Below, piece after piece: positions 32,346-42,991 of a stretch of DNA of 64,000 nt. The stretch is from contig CM046875.1 in NCBI GenBank assembly GCA_025667525.1, positions 201,724,125-201,788,124 of the forward strand. Reading direction: 5' to 3'. Position numbers and translations under genes: made by a program. The notes beneath the pieces are model-generated. The model made no database searches. It was given only the letters and a program-made list of their open reading frames with translations, and had not been told where the DNA came from. Source of the DNA: Glebionis coronaria (Eukaryota; Streptophyta; Magnoliopsida; Asterales; Asteraceae). Within the stretch, counting starts at the first letter, position 1, and the number at the start of each line of letters is the position of its first letter.

Positions 32346-35006
32346 TGCAGAAGAATCAGAAGACAATGTAGCATTTGACAAATGGGATCCCTTGATAGAA
32401 ACAGGTTCCAAAATAGTAGTGGGCCTAGATGAAAAGTCTACAGGCAAGTTGATATTCCTAGACCTAATCACTAAAGTGGTTAACTTAGGTACCCATTTGT
32501 ATCCGGGTGGTGTAAATCTCGAATACCCCGTGTACATGTCCTAATCATGTTCTCATATAGCTTCTTTAATATGTTTTGTTTACGCAGAGTAGTGGAGTCT
32601 AACGCACTTAGTTTCTTAAGTGGTTGATCAGTGGATTGGTTCAAAGTTCTTGTGGGTTCTCTAGTACTAGTGGGCACAAGAATAGGCTTCCTAGTTCTAG
32701 CATTCACGCCATTATGATTAAGAGCACAAGCATCATGATTGAAAGTACGAACATATTTTCCACGTTCAACACAAACAACTTCAACATTCGAGGTCTTAGC
32801 ATTTAAACTGTCATTACAAGCAGTTACAGACGTTTTATTCTTAGAAAACTTAAAATTCCTACGGTGATCTTCTACTTCCAACTTCTTTCCTTGACTATTG
32901 TTAGGCATGACCTTATCTTGCATTCTATTGCTCTTAAGCTGTGGTCCGCTAACGCTAGTAGTGGGGATTACTCCTGTAGAAGAAGACACACTTTGATTAG
33001 TTTTCTTAATATTCTGAGGTAACCGCGATGTTCCAGTTTGAGTGGGCTTAGTGTTCATCTTATACATTCCAGGTGCTATCACATTGGTACTCTTATCATT
33101 TCCTATCTTAGGCAAAGTCTGTGGGTATTGTCCCAAAATAGATGATTTAGGGCATTTAACCGCATTTGGTTGACGAACGGCGGATGGTTTACCCAAAACA
33201 GACTTTCCTTTGATTTTCTCAATGAGTTTCTGTAACTCACTTAGGGCTATGTCCCTTTCTTTTAGCTGAGCTTTCAAATCATTTATTTTGAAATCTTTTT
33301 CATTTAGTAGACGAAACAAAGAAGCTGACATTTCTTGACACTTTTTATGATTATGAGTTTTTTCACCTTTTTGTAAAGCAAGTTCAAGAGAAATGGAGTG
33401 TTTCTCAAGTTAAGAAAAACTTTTCGAAAGTTTGTTATATGACTGAATTTGTTTTGAAAGCTCTACTTCAAGATTGCGACATTTCTCGTCTGATTCTGAC
33501 ACTAGACATGCTACATGACAATATTTATCAAGATCGGTATACACACCAAGTATAGCATTCATATGGTTAGCATAAAAATATTCCTTAGAAAGTCGATCAA
33601 TTTCGTTAGAAAGTTGGTGTTCTTGTGTCTTTAATTTAATTTAAAGAAAATCAACTTCATCTTCAAGAGATTTGACATAGCTTAAATCAGTTAACATTTC
33701 CTCAGTGAGAGCATTATAAAACATTTCCACATTTTTTGAAAGATCATCAATGGTTGGAACAATGCATTGTTGAATGACGACTTCTACTTGTGGGTTAGGT
33801 TTAATATTCCAAATGGTATCCCTAGAAACTTTTTCATAGTCGACGACACCATTGTACAAGTTTAAAACCCCTTGTTTTATAAACTCAAATTGCTGAACAC
33901 TTTTGCTTTTCTCATTCCATTTACGTTTTTCATCCAAAATTCGCTTTTCTAACAAAATTGATTGTTTTTTGAAACTCCTTTTTAAAGAAACTTTCTTTTG
34001 TGGTTCATCACTTGGTGGTGGAACACTGTTATACATCTTTTGTTCTTTTGAAAGTTCTTTTTGAGGAACAAACTTAATATAATGATCAGAATCAGAAAGG
34101 TTTATTAAATCACTTAAGTTTGATCGACTTTCTTCTTGATGACGAATGATTTCGTCGTAGTCTGGTGAGATCATAAGAGCAAGATTATCAACATAACAAC
34201 CGATATCATAAAGAGCAGGTTTGGTACTTTGAACTTTCTTGAGATATTTAGGATTGACAAAACTCGTTTTCATATTTCTATTGAGCATATTCCTAGTTTG
34301 AATAGACTGACCCGTTTTGTAAACAATCTTGTTTAACGTGTCGACTCTCTTTTCCAAAGAAAGAATTTTTTTTTATTTTTTTTATTTTTTTATTATTTTT
34401 TTTAAGAATTTTCTCAATATCCTTTTCTTCACGAGTTTTATAAAGCTCAGTTTGTTCTTTGTTAACCGACTCTAATTCATTAATTTGGAGTTTATGTAGC
34501 AGCAGTTGTTCTTCAAGTTCCGATATCTTCTGTTTTGACATATGAATTTCATGTGTTACTTCAAAACAATATTGTTCGTTGAGCACCTTACGTTCATATA
34601 CCTAACCATTAGCTATTGCAACACGTCGATCAACTTCTTTTACATAATCACACTCTTTAAGCCTGTCTATCTCCTCGGCTAAGGATGTGTTTGCTTGCTT
34701 CAAACGTTTATTAGCCTCTTTGTTTTCCTCAATTTCATGTTTTAAAGAATCAATAATAGACGCAAGCAAATCACGGTCCTCATCCGAGTCAGTATCCTGA
34801 ACAGCTTTTCCGTCATAATTACACATATGTTGTGAATCCGTAGAGATATTGCTATCCTCCGTGTCCATTACATATGTGTTATTGATGCTTTCGGGTTGCT
34901 CAGGATGATGTCGTTCATTAGCAAACACATTATAGTTATCATGTGATTGTACCTTTTCAAATGGCTCAGAATCATAGATGTCCAGAAGTATCATCAGTCT
35001 CTGGGA
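32346..35006 (-). pseudogene. Element D gag, C-terminal coiled-coil portion
   Basis: Open fragments at 34602-34994, 34293-34586, 33641-34357 and 32480-33331 share Lys/Glu/Gln-rich helical character (for example LKHEIEENKEANKRLKQANT and KISELEEQLLLHKLQINELE). They end in a Ser/Thr/Asn-rich tail and a GYKWVPK motif just before the protease. At 34362-34410 a T-rich low-complexity run encodes an Asn/Lys string, where the frame also changes. Large coiled-coil Gag proteins are typical of Sirevirus-type Copia elements. It is broken in at least four places. Confidence 0.75.
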
Positions 35007-36398
35007 TCACTTCTTGAATCTTTGCAATGTACACATAATGTGCCTCGAACTCTTGATCATCGGCTTCATCATCAGTGTCATCACGCCAGTCAACTTCATC
35101 TGCTGTGAGTGGAATTCCTGCTTCTTCTTTCTTACACAGCAGCATCTTTTCCTTGTGATAACCTGAGTCCTTAACCCGTTTTGGCTTCTTTCATTCCCTA
35201 GCCATGTGCCCAAATCCCTTGCAGTTGAAGCATTGAATCCTAGTCTTCTGCATAACCGGAGTGCCTACAGTATCTCTAGCCCCAACTTGATTCAGCATCC
35301 TCTGATTATCCTACCTAACATCACGATCATACCTAGGTGCATGATCAACTTCCTTATATCTAGCATTGAATGATGATCTGAGGTTGTTTTTGGTAGGTTT
35401 GTAGATCTTCTTATAAGTTGTGGTGAGTAAAGACATGCGTTCTTCAATCTTCTTGTCCCTTGAAGTTTGTTCATCATCACTGTCTCCATCTGACTCGGTG
35501 TCATACTTTGGAGGGGGAGTGGGGACAATTGCTTTTGCTTTGTGTTTAGCAGCAGCTAGAGGTTTGGTGGATGAGCTTGATGACTTTGAGGAATGAGTAG
35601 GTGGTTGTTGACGGGGAACGGGTTTTGTTGAAGTAGCAGCCACAAAAGCAATAGAATTTGCAGACCGTTCTGCCTTTTCAGCCCTTATTTCATTCACTTC
35701 ATTCTGATGTTGTTCAAGATATCATAAAGTTTGTTATAGGAGATGGTCTTGATATCTTCCCTTTGTTTAACTAAGGTCACAAACCTTTGCCATTCCGGTT
35801 TGAGTTGAAGTAGAAACTGAACATTGGCATGATGATTGGAGATGGTGCACTGATTTCTGACAAGCTCATTCATCATTTTGTAGAATCTCGAGTAATATGA
35901 GTCAATGGATTCACCATCTTCAGATGTGAATTTTCCAAACTCCCAAAGTAGATTAGTCTCGAGATCTTGAACATTGATCGACTCACCTTGCTTCAATCGA
36001 TGAATTGCATTCAACATTTCCATAGCATTAGGACATGCATCAACTGTGGAATAGATATCGTTATCAATTCCAGTGAGTATGAAGTTTACAGCATCAGCTT
36101 CAGCTTGGAGGAGTTTCTTTTTCTCAGCAGAACATGTGTCAAAATCCTCCATAGCTCGTATAGTTGATGAAGTACCATCCTCCGCCTGTGTTGTAATTGG
36201 TCTGAATTCAAAAACTGGAGGTGGATTCTCAATGAAGTGACGAAGAGTAGTTCGGTTTTCTTTTCTGTCGAGAAATCTGAGAAAACGAGATCTCCATTGA
36301 ACGTAGCAACCGGCAGTGAGCACAGGTGGATTACCGTTGGCACCTTGTTCCAAACGAATTTGATTAGCAGTTGCAATGTTGATGTTGTTGTTAGACTT
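35007..36398 (-). pseudogene. Element D gag, N-terminal core and zinc knuckle
   Basis: The core reads LTAGCYVQWRSRFLRFLDRK, then LNAIHRLKQGESINVQDLET and SIDSYYSRFYKMMNEL, a typical Copia Gag domain. The frame extends upstream of the Met at 36353 to an AAG at 36396-36398, where an ATG would be expected. The frame shifts near 35715, then a TAG at 35311-35313 and the knuckle CFNCKGFGHMARE follow. A TGA (35191-35193) sits at the position of the knuckle's last Cys. Acidic text after the knuckle ends this part. Confidence 0.85.
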
Positions 36399-37321
36399 GG
36401 TGAATACGTGTGGATGAATTGCAGATCTTAGTGGATTTGTTGTGATGATGTGTGGTTAAAATTGAAATTCCGAAAATTCAAAAAAAAATTCTCAGTCCGA
36501 CAATAAATTCCTCAGTCTGACAAAACGGTAAGCCGAAAAATTTTGTATCGCCAAATTTTGAATTTGAGTTAGAAATAGCCAAAAACTAGTAGGGAAAAAA
36601 TTTGATTTTACTTGACCTAAAAATTTTAACTCTTCGTGTAAACTATGTTCCGAAACTATTCTAGATAGTGGCTAAGTCTAAAAAGTTACTCAAACAAAAT
36701 ATCCATCGGAATGTCCATTGGAATACATGTCGGAATGTCCATCGGAATACTTGTCGGAATGTCCTATCGGAATACCTGTCGGAATGTCCTATCGGAATAC
36801 CTGTCGGAATGTCTAGATCGGAATGTTCTATCACAATGCACTATCGCAATGTTAGATCGGAATGTTCTATCGCAATGCACTGTCGCAATGTTAGATCGGA
36901 ATGTGGCTAGAACAAATTGGACAAAGTAACGACTCAATATCCCTTGAAACCGTCGGAATCCCAGATCGCAATGTACGATCGGAATATCTCGTCGGAATAA
37001 GGTATCGAAATCAGGGTGATCGCAAAGTAGAAGCCTTGGATTATTGCGATCGAGCCTCACACTTTGTACTTTCTGATGGTAACACTTGCTTGAATTTCGG
37101 AATGAAGAAAAACAATAAATTTCGCAACTTTTAATCCAAAAGATTTGTGTTTTAGCCAAAACCAAGATACCCAAATCACTACTACTAGTATGTAGATGAT
37201 TTGTATCAAGAAAAGACCATAAAAACACAAAAAGAAATTTTGGGACGTGAGATTTAGATCAAAAAAAGCAACGAAAAATCAAGAAAACAACTCACTAATC
37301 TTCAATCACCTATCCACTATA
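36399..37321 (-). other. Leader of element D
   Basis: A noncoding 5' region between primer site and gag. The central part is a 12-13-bp minisatellite (36702-36906, plus a scattered tail to about 37020). I see no gene; ORFs on either strand here are products of the repeat. Confidence 0.65.
36702..37020 (-). repeat. 12-13-bp minisatellite in D leader
   Basis: Plus-strand units are of the form ATCGGAATGTCCT or GTCGGAATACCT, with TCGGAAT or TCGCAAT as the core. A 39-bp higher-order duplication, three 13-mers, lies near 36816-36894. Copies after 36906 are spaced and degenerate. Confidence 0.8.
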
Positions 37322-37335
37322 GGCTCTTGATACCA
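37322..37335 (-). other. Primer binding site of element D
   Basis: On the minus strand TGGTATCAAGAGCC starts 3 nt from the 5' LTR. It matches the iMet-type site with one extra A, a common variant in Copia elements. Confidence 0.85.
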
Positions 37336-37337
37336 AA

Positions 37338-37693
37338 TGTTGTTCCCATTCAATCCATAACACAAGATTTAGAGAGAGAAATAGTAGAAAAGTAGAAAGA
37401 GAAAGTAGAGAGAGAAGTGGAAGGTTTACACTAAAACTAGGTGTTTTATGAAATGAACCAACACCCTCTTCCACATGTGGAAGAGGGTTATATATGCCAC
37501 GGCTCTAAGGCCTTTCTGGGTTTCATCTTGGGCCGGGCTTGGCATTCACTTGGGCATATAACCCCTAACCAAGACAATATTAGCTTAAAGTCCAAGCCCG
37601 CGTTTCCCGACTAACCTATTACTATACAAGACCAATAACGACTAAGATGACCTATTACATTCTTGTACGACTATATAAAATATAGGGCTAACA
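37338..37693 (-). repeat. 5' LTR of element D
   Basis: 356 bp, the pair of 26117-26472. On the minus strand TATATAA (37494 to 37488) is the probable TATA box, and a perfect 24-bp palindrome (37464-37487) follows immediately downstream. Confidence 0.97.
37464..37494 (-). promoter_or_regulatory. TATA box plus 24-bp palindrome of D promoter
   Basis: TATATAA is followed by a perfect inverted repeat, arms CCCTCTTCCACA/TGTGGAAGAGGG with no spacer. It would lie around or just before the start site, so it could act as a dimeric factor site or as a stem in the nascent RNA. The 3' LTR copy has one mismatch. Confidence 0.5.
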
Positions 37694-37698
37694 AGAGG
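37694..37698. repeat. Target site duplication of D, right copy (AGAGG)
   Basis: Identical to 26112-26116, after which B's extra ORF resumes. Confidence 0.95.
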
Positions 37699-38760
37699 TA
37701 TGCCAAGTATCAGTTGGCTGCCCATTTTACTGTTGGTTGGACGTGGGAACGGGTTCGGGTATTATCTTTTGATGAGCTTAAGGCTCTATATGAACGAATG
37801 ATCAAGCGTCAGAGTACACCTATTCCGGAGCATTTCATCTATCGTCCTCCTCCACGAGTGGTTCCTACTTCTCAACCTGCTGCTGCTCCTGGTTCTTCAT
37901 CTGATGTTCCTCTTGGTTCTACTGGTATTCCCTCGGTTGCTGATGTTTCTACTGCTGGTACCACACCTACACCTTCGGTTGCTCACCCTGTTTCATCTTC
38001 GGATCCTACCACTACCACCACCACTGCTACTCCTATGGCACCACCATCACCACCCGTGGCTGGTCCTCAACCTATTCCTTCTTCTGGTGCAGCTACTGTT
38101 GATCCTTTGGTTGGGCAAGGTAGTGATTCTACTTCTGCTGATCCTACTCCTGCTGCAAAGGTAAAGGTTGAACCCTCGTCTGGTGCTCCCACTCCTCGCC
38201 GTTCCATCCGCAAGCAGTTGGCTAGACGTGCTAGGCGTGGCAAGTCTGTTCCTTATGAGAAGCGTGCTCCAGAAAATCTTATTGATGCAGCTTCTGATAG
38301 TGACTCAGAATTGCCAATGGGTAATGGGTCTCTTACTGGTTGGACGGTTAAGCCTTCTACAACTCTTCCTGGTGCTTTCACCCATAGGATTACCATTAGT
38401 GATGGGTATGTTCGTTATGCTTCGGGTTTGCAAGTAATTTTGTCTTGGGCGGATCATAAAGATCTTATGTATGGGTTTGTTGATGCTGGTATGCCTCTTC
38501 ATCCTAGTGAAGTGCCCTCATGGCCTGGTCTGAGAATGTGGGCTGATTTGAAAATGATGCTTGATTCCCCTCCACATGCTCCCCTTTCTGGTGTCTGGAA
38601 GGACCAACCAACATGGGTTATCACAAGATGGATGTTATATGTTGGCTGTGGTGTGCATGTCTTGGAGTTGGAGTATGGTGCTATCGTGTTCATGCTCACG
38701 GATTTGGACTATCCGTTGAATATTGCTTCGATGGAGGCCATGCTTGCTTGTCACCTGTAG
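37699..38760 (+). pseudogene. Extra ORF of B (longin-like family), C-terminal segment
   Basis: After element D the ORF resumes as YAKYQLAAHFTVGWTWERVR and runs open to TAG 38758-38760. It includes a helix (FDELKALYERMIKRQ), a long Pro/Ser/Thr/Ala-rich low-complexity region (about residues 45-170 of this segment) and a basic patch (RRSIRKQLARRARRGK). A compact C-terminal domain follows with WADHKDLMYGFVDAGMP, WVITRWMLYVGCGVH and ALDYPLN-like text. The whole ORF without insertions would be about 970 codons. The C-terminal domain has no function I can name. Confidence 0.75.
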
Positions 38761-39837
38761 ATTTCCAATGCCCCTTCCGGGAATGAGTCTTCTATGGCAA
38801 CTACACTGGTGGAAGGGATACAAGCTCGCCTGCAAGCTGAGAAGGTGGCTGCGTCTGGTATGTGATGTGGTTGGTTTTTAAGTTTTTATGTTTTGTGTTT
38901 TATGTTCATCTGTTAATACTGCAATTCTTTTCACCAATATGTAAAGTGATTGGTCACTTTCATTCATTATAGTTTTAAAAAAAAAACAAACAAAAATACT
39001 TTTTATATAATATCTGCTTATACTTTAAAAAAATCATGGATTTTACACTTGTGAATAATATACCATCTGCTTATCCTGTTTCAAAAATTTGGGTTCCTGT
39101 TGCTGATTCACACTTGTGCTGGTTGGATGTTTCATCTGGTGTTGGACTTGGTCTACACAACAAATGGTCCTCAACTCACCATGTCTCACCGACAAGAAAG
39201 AGTTGATTCACCTTGAGGGTACGGCTCCTGGTGTGATTCTCAAATCCGTTGATGGTTTCCAGGTTACCCAAAACTGGATGGTTTTCACTTGCCATGGTCC
39301 TAGACTGAAAAGTGGCTAATCCAAGGGGGTACGGCTCTTGGTAAATATTTTATCAAATCCGTTGATAGTTGTAATAGCTTGCTTAAAGCTATAAGGTTTT
39401 CAACTCACCGATGCTTCATTGCTAAGAGTTGGCGAGTCCAGAAGGGTACGGCTTCTGGTAAAGACATATCAAATCCGTTGACGGCTGTGGTGGTTTGCCT
39501 AAAATCATCAGGGTACCCCCACTCACCATTGATTCACGTTCTAAGAGTTGGGTTGGGTTCTAGTCTCCCAGGGTGATGCTTATTCCACCAGAAAGACTGG
39601 CTAGCCCAAGAGCAAGCAGCTACTTGGTAAAGGCTCATCAAATCTGCTCATGTTGTTGTAAAGATTCAACACGATGCTGATTTGTTTGAAGCTTTGGAGA
39701 AGCTTCTAGTGTTCCATGTTGCGGCGGTTCTTCTGTTTCTTATCTTGCTAATGCTGCTGTTTCTTTTGTTGTTCCAATCCTCAAGCTTTATTGCACGTTT
39801 ACCAGGAAACTTGAACTCAACATGTCAAATTCAAGTT
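38761..39837 (+). other. 3' untranslated region of element B
   Basis: Noncoding, with an A-rich run near 38975-38990. A degenerate tandem repeat of about 110-120 bp lies at roughly 39165-39660: GGTACGGCTCCTGGT and TCAAATCCGTTGA recur near 39219, 39329, 39446 and, more weakly, 39611. CTCACC...AAGAGTTGG words recur at similar spacing. No ORF of note. Confidence 0.6.
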
Positions 39838-39839
39838 TT

Positions 39840-39848
39840 GGGGAGGAT
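39840..39848 (+). other. Polypurine tract of element B
   Basis: GGGGAGGAT lies immediately before the 3' LTR and resembles the two GGGGAGGCT tracts just after pol. Confidence 0.8.
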
Positions 39849-40314
39849 TGTTAGGACCATTGGAATAGTTAATTGTAATAGGTAGACTAGGAGGTATGTA
39901 ATTTTTCCTGGTCATAGTAGTAGTAGGAGCAAGTCGTGCTCCTGGTCTTAGTTAAAGTCAAACATTATTATTTAGTTATTATTCTATTAGGATATGCATG
40001 AGGTATGTTAGGAAAGGATATGCATATCAGTTTTACACGTTTTGTTTAATGATGTATTAGGGTTTCCTTGTAGTATAAAAGGAACCTTAGGCAGAAGGGT
40101 TAGAAACACCTTCATCAAACACAATTCTAGTGATCATTAATATTAGAAATCCTTAGTAAAGGATCAAGTCATTATAGTTATTCTGTTCTTCTTTATAGTA
40201 TTTGTATTCCGCACTTATATTGTGTATAGAGTCTCTCTGTGAATAGACTTGTGATTACAGAAGTCGTTCACTGTTCCTGACAGGCTGCAAGATCCACATC
40301 TAGTGGACCCAACA
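39849..40314 (+). repeat. 3' LTR of element B
   Basis: 466 bp, the same length as 4421-4886, about 10 substitutions and no indel by my reading. It ends CCCAACA next to GAACT. Confidence 0.97.
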
Positions 40315-40319
40315 GAACT
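40315..40319. repeat. Target site duplication of B, right copy (GAACT)
   Basis: Identical to 4416-4420, after which A's gag continues in phase. Confidence 0.95.
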
Positions 40320-41008
40320 CTGTGGTCGTCATCCTTGGACATGACACTGCTTATACTCTCACTTGGGCCAACCTCAAGGAGAGAATGACTGAGAAGTATT
40401 GTCCCAGAGGAGAAATGAAGAAGTTGGAAGTCGAGTTGTGGGATCTAAAGTGTGAGAACAAGGATATCCTTTGGTACAACCAAAGATTTCAAGAGTTAAG
40501 CTTGACGTACACCAGAATGTTCCCTCTAAGGAGTGACAAGATTGAGAAGTATGTCATCGGACTCCCTGACAACATTCATGACAGTGTGCTAGCTTCACGA
40601 CCCACTACCGTGGAAGGTGCAATGTAATTTGCGGCCGAGCTGATCAACAAGCGAGCTCGCAACCTTTCCGAAAGACAAACGGACAACAAGCGAAACTCGG
40701 ATAAAAATGATCGTTGCCAACACCAGTAGTCTTCCAAAAGACAAAATGTTGAGCAAACTGATGAGACTACTCCCACAAACCGCACCAGGAACTACTCAGG
40801 GTCCAAACCTATGTGTTCAAAGTACGACTATCATCATGTTGCTGGAAAACAATGCAAGGGAAACTGAAACCCCGCAAGTGGAAGTAACCATGGGCCAAAG
40901 AAAGTTGTAGTATGTTACGAGTGTGGAACCACTTGACATGTGAGACCTGACTGTCCCAAGTTGGCCAACTAGAAGAAGGACAACAAGGGAACTTCATCAC
41001 AAGCATAC
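40320..41008 (+). pseudogene. Element A gag, C-terminal part with zinc knuckles
   Basis: It continues the 4033-4420 frame: LTWANLKERMTEKYCPRGEM, then FQELSLTYTRMFPLRSDKIE, IGLPDNIHDSV and AELINKRARNLSERQ. The zinc-binding part has CSKYDYHHVAGKQC and CYECGTT, a TGA, then HVRPDC. In-frame stops are at 40625, 40727, 40865, 40934 and 40970, with no frameshift. It would package RNA in the particle if intact. Confidence 0.88.
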
Positions 41009-41626
41009 ATGGTTGGCGATGCCCAAGCCAATCCAAATTCCAAAATCGTCACCGGTACATTTCTACTAAACCAACGATATGCATTTGTCCTAATTGATAC
41101 CGGGGCAGATCGAAGCTTTATATCAACGGAATTTAGTAGAATATTGGAAATTACTCCATTAGTTTTAGACTCCTACTATACTATAGAACTAGCTGACGAA
41201 AAAATTATGACAGTTGACACCATCATTCGAGGTTGTACCTTAAACCTCTCCAATCACCCGTTCAACATCGATTTGATCCCAGTAAGTCTTGGTAGCTTTG
41301 ATGTCATCATTGGAATAGATTGGCTGTCAAAATACCATACAGTTATCTTATGTGATCAAAAACTGGTCCGTATACCTTGGGGAGATGAAACCTTGATTAT
41401 ACGAGGGGATGGTAACCCTGATATAATCAACACTAGACTTAGTATCATTTCTTGCACCAAAGCACAAAGATACTTGACCATAGGATACCCAATTTTCCTA
41501 GCACACATCTCCAGAATCGAGGAAGAAGACAAACCCGAAGAGACACGAATCGAGGACGTGCCAATTGTCCGAGATTTTCCCGAGGTATTTCCTGAGGAAC
41601 TTCAAGGTATGCCCCCAATGCGATAG
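41009..41626 (+). pseudogene. Element A protease
   Basis: An open stretch of 205 codons covers the retropepsin: IVTGTFLLNQRYAFVLIDTG then ADRSFISTEFS, where the active-site triplet is Asp-Thr-Gly, an accepted variant. GSFDVIIGIDWLSKYH is near the end. The linker EDVPIVRDFPEVFPEELQGM leads toward RT, and a TAG (41624-41626) closes it, probably from CAG. Confidence 0.88.
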
Positions 41627-42991
41627 ATAGAATTCCAAATTGATTTGATTCCTGGCGCTGCACCCGTAGCTAAGGCTCCCTACCGGCTAGCACCACCAGA
41701 ATTGAAGGAACTAGCCAAACAACTCCAGGAACTATCAGCAAAAGGATTCATTAGGCCTAGCTCCTCCCCATGGGGAGCCCCTGTTCTGTTTGTCAAGAAG
41801 AAAGACGGATCTTTTCGAATGTGCATCGATTACCGATAATTGAATAAACTAACGATAAAGAATCGCTATCCATTACCTCGCATCGACAACTTATTTGATC
41901 AACTCCAGGGATCAAGTATGTATTCTAAGATTGAGCTGAGGTCTGCTTACCATCAACTGAGAGTCCGGGAAGAAGAGATTCCTAAGACAGCTTTCAGAAC
42001 TCGTTATGGTCATTTCGAATTAAGAGTTATTTATTTTGGGTTGACAAACACACCGGCAATATTCATGGATCTTATGAACCGGGTGTGTAAACCCTATTTG
42101 GATAAATTCGTGATAGTCTTCATTGACGACATACTTGTTTACTCCAAGAACAAACAAGACCATGCTGAGCATCTGGCCCAAGTACTGAAAGCACTCAAGG
42201 AAGAGCAGCTATATGCAAAATTTTCCAAATGTGAGTTCTGGATACCCAGAGTCCATTTCCTAGGACACGTCATTGATAGCGATGGTATTCACGTAGATCT
42301 TGCAATGGTTGAATCCGTTAAGAGTTGGGCATCTCCCAAATCACCAACGGAGATCCGCCAATTCCTAGGCCTTGCCGGATACTATCGCTGATTCATCAAA
42401 GACTTCTCCAAGATATCCAAACCTATGACAAAACTCACTCAGAAAGGAGTAAAATTTAATTGGGGAGAAAAGGAGGAATCAGCTTTCTAGTTGATAAAAC
42501 AGAAGTTGTATAGTGCGCCTCTCTTATCCTTGCCCGAGGACAATGATGACTTTGAGGTATATTGTGACGCATCATATAAGGGATTGGGAGCAGTATTGAT
42601 GCAAAGAAAGAAAGTGATTGGCTACGCTTCTAGGCAATTAAAGAAGCATGAGAAGAATCACACTACCCACGACTTAGAACTTGGAGCGGTAGTCTTTGCC
42701 TTAAAAATTTGGAGGCATTATCTTTACGAAACAAAATGTACAGTGTACACCGACCACAAGAGTCTGCAACATATATTAGATCAAAAAGAGCTTAATATGA
42801 GGCAGCGTCGTTGGATCGAACTGTTAAGCGATTACGATTGTGAAATCAAATACCATCCAGGTAAAGAAAACTTAGTCGCTGATGCACTGAGCCGTAAAGA
42901 TAAAGACCCACCCATGAGGGTTCGAGCCTTAACCATGACCATCAATCTGGATCTGCCCAAGCAAATGCTTGAAGCACAAACCCAAGCATAG
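41627..42991 (+). pseudogene. Element A reverse transcriptase and RNase H
   Basis: The same frame as the protease. RT motifs are [28 protein letters not shown], a TAA (41837) and [35 protein letters not shown] and catalytic [11 protein letters not shown] follow, and a TGA interrupts AGYYR/FIKDFS (42389). A TAG (42488) precedes RNase H ([47 protein letters not shown]), which ends at a TAG (42989). It is close to element C at the protein level but on a much older copy. Confidence 0.9.

Larger units (their letters stand above)
26117..37693 (-). mobile_element. Element D: Ty1/Copia retrotransposon inserted in B's extra ORF
   Basis: An 11.6-kb element in reverse orientation with 356-bp LTRs that differ at about 9 positions. 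The primer site is beside the right LTR and the polypurine tract beside the left. The sense order is gag, protease, integrase, RT, RNase H, then a 2.4-kb noncoding 3' region. It has a large Gag with a long coiled coil and several extra polypurine-like tracts in the 3' region, both reminiscent of Sireviruses. Many stops and frameshifts, so non-functional. Confidence 0.96.
4421..40314 (+). mobile_element. Element B: Ty1/Copia LTR retrotransposon with extra post-pol ORF
   Basis: It has 466-bp LTRs at both ends, an iMet primer site at 4889, and a polypurine tract just before the 3' LTR. Gag, protease, integrase, RT and RNase H follow in the Copia order. Two later insertions, C (12055-24376) and D (26117-37693), lie in the ORF downstream of pol. 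Removing them leaves about 12 kb. The two LTRs differ by about 10 substitutions in 466 bp by my reading. The large coiled-coil Gag and a second ORF after pol point to a Sirevirus-like lineage, although these LTRs are short for that group. Gag and pol are disabled by several stops and frameshifts. Confidence 0.95.

Noticed and set aside
36668..36929. Cys-rich repeated plus-strand ORF resembling a small secreted protein
   Set aside because: A translation of the 12-13-bp minisatellite in D's leader; the opposite strand is equally open.
36702..37020. CRISPR-like short repeat array
   Set aside because: Units of 12-13 bp without unique spacers, in a plant retrotransposon leader.
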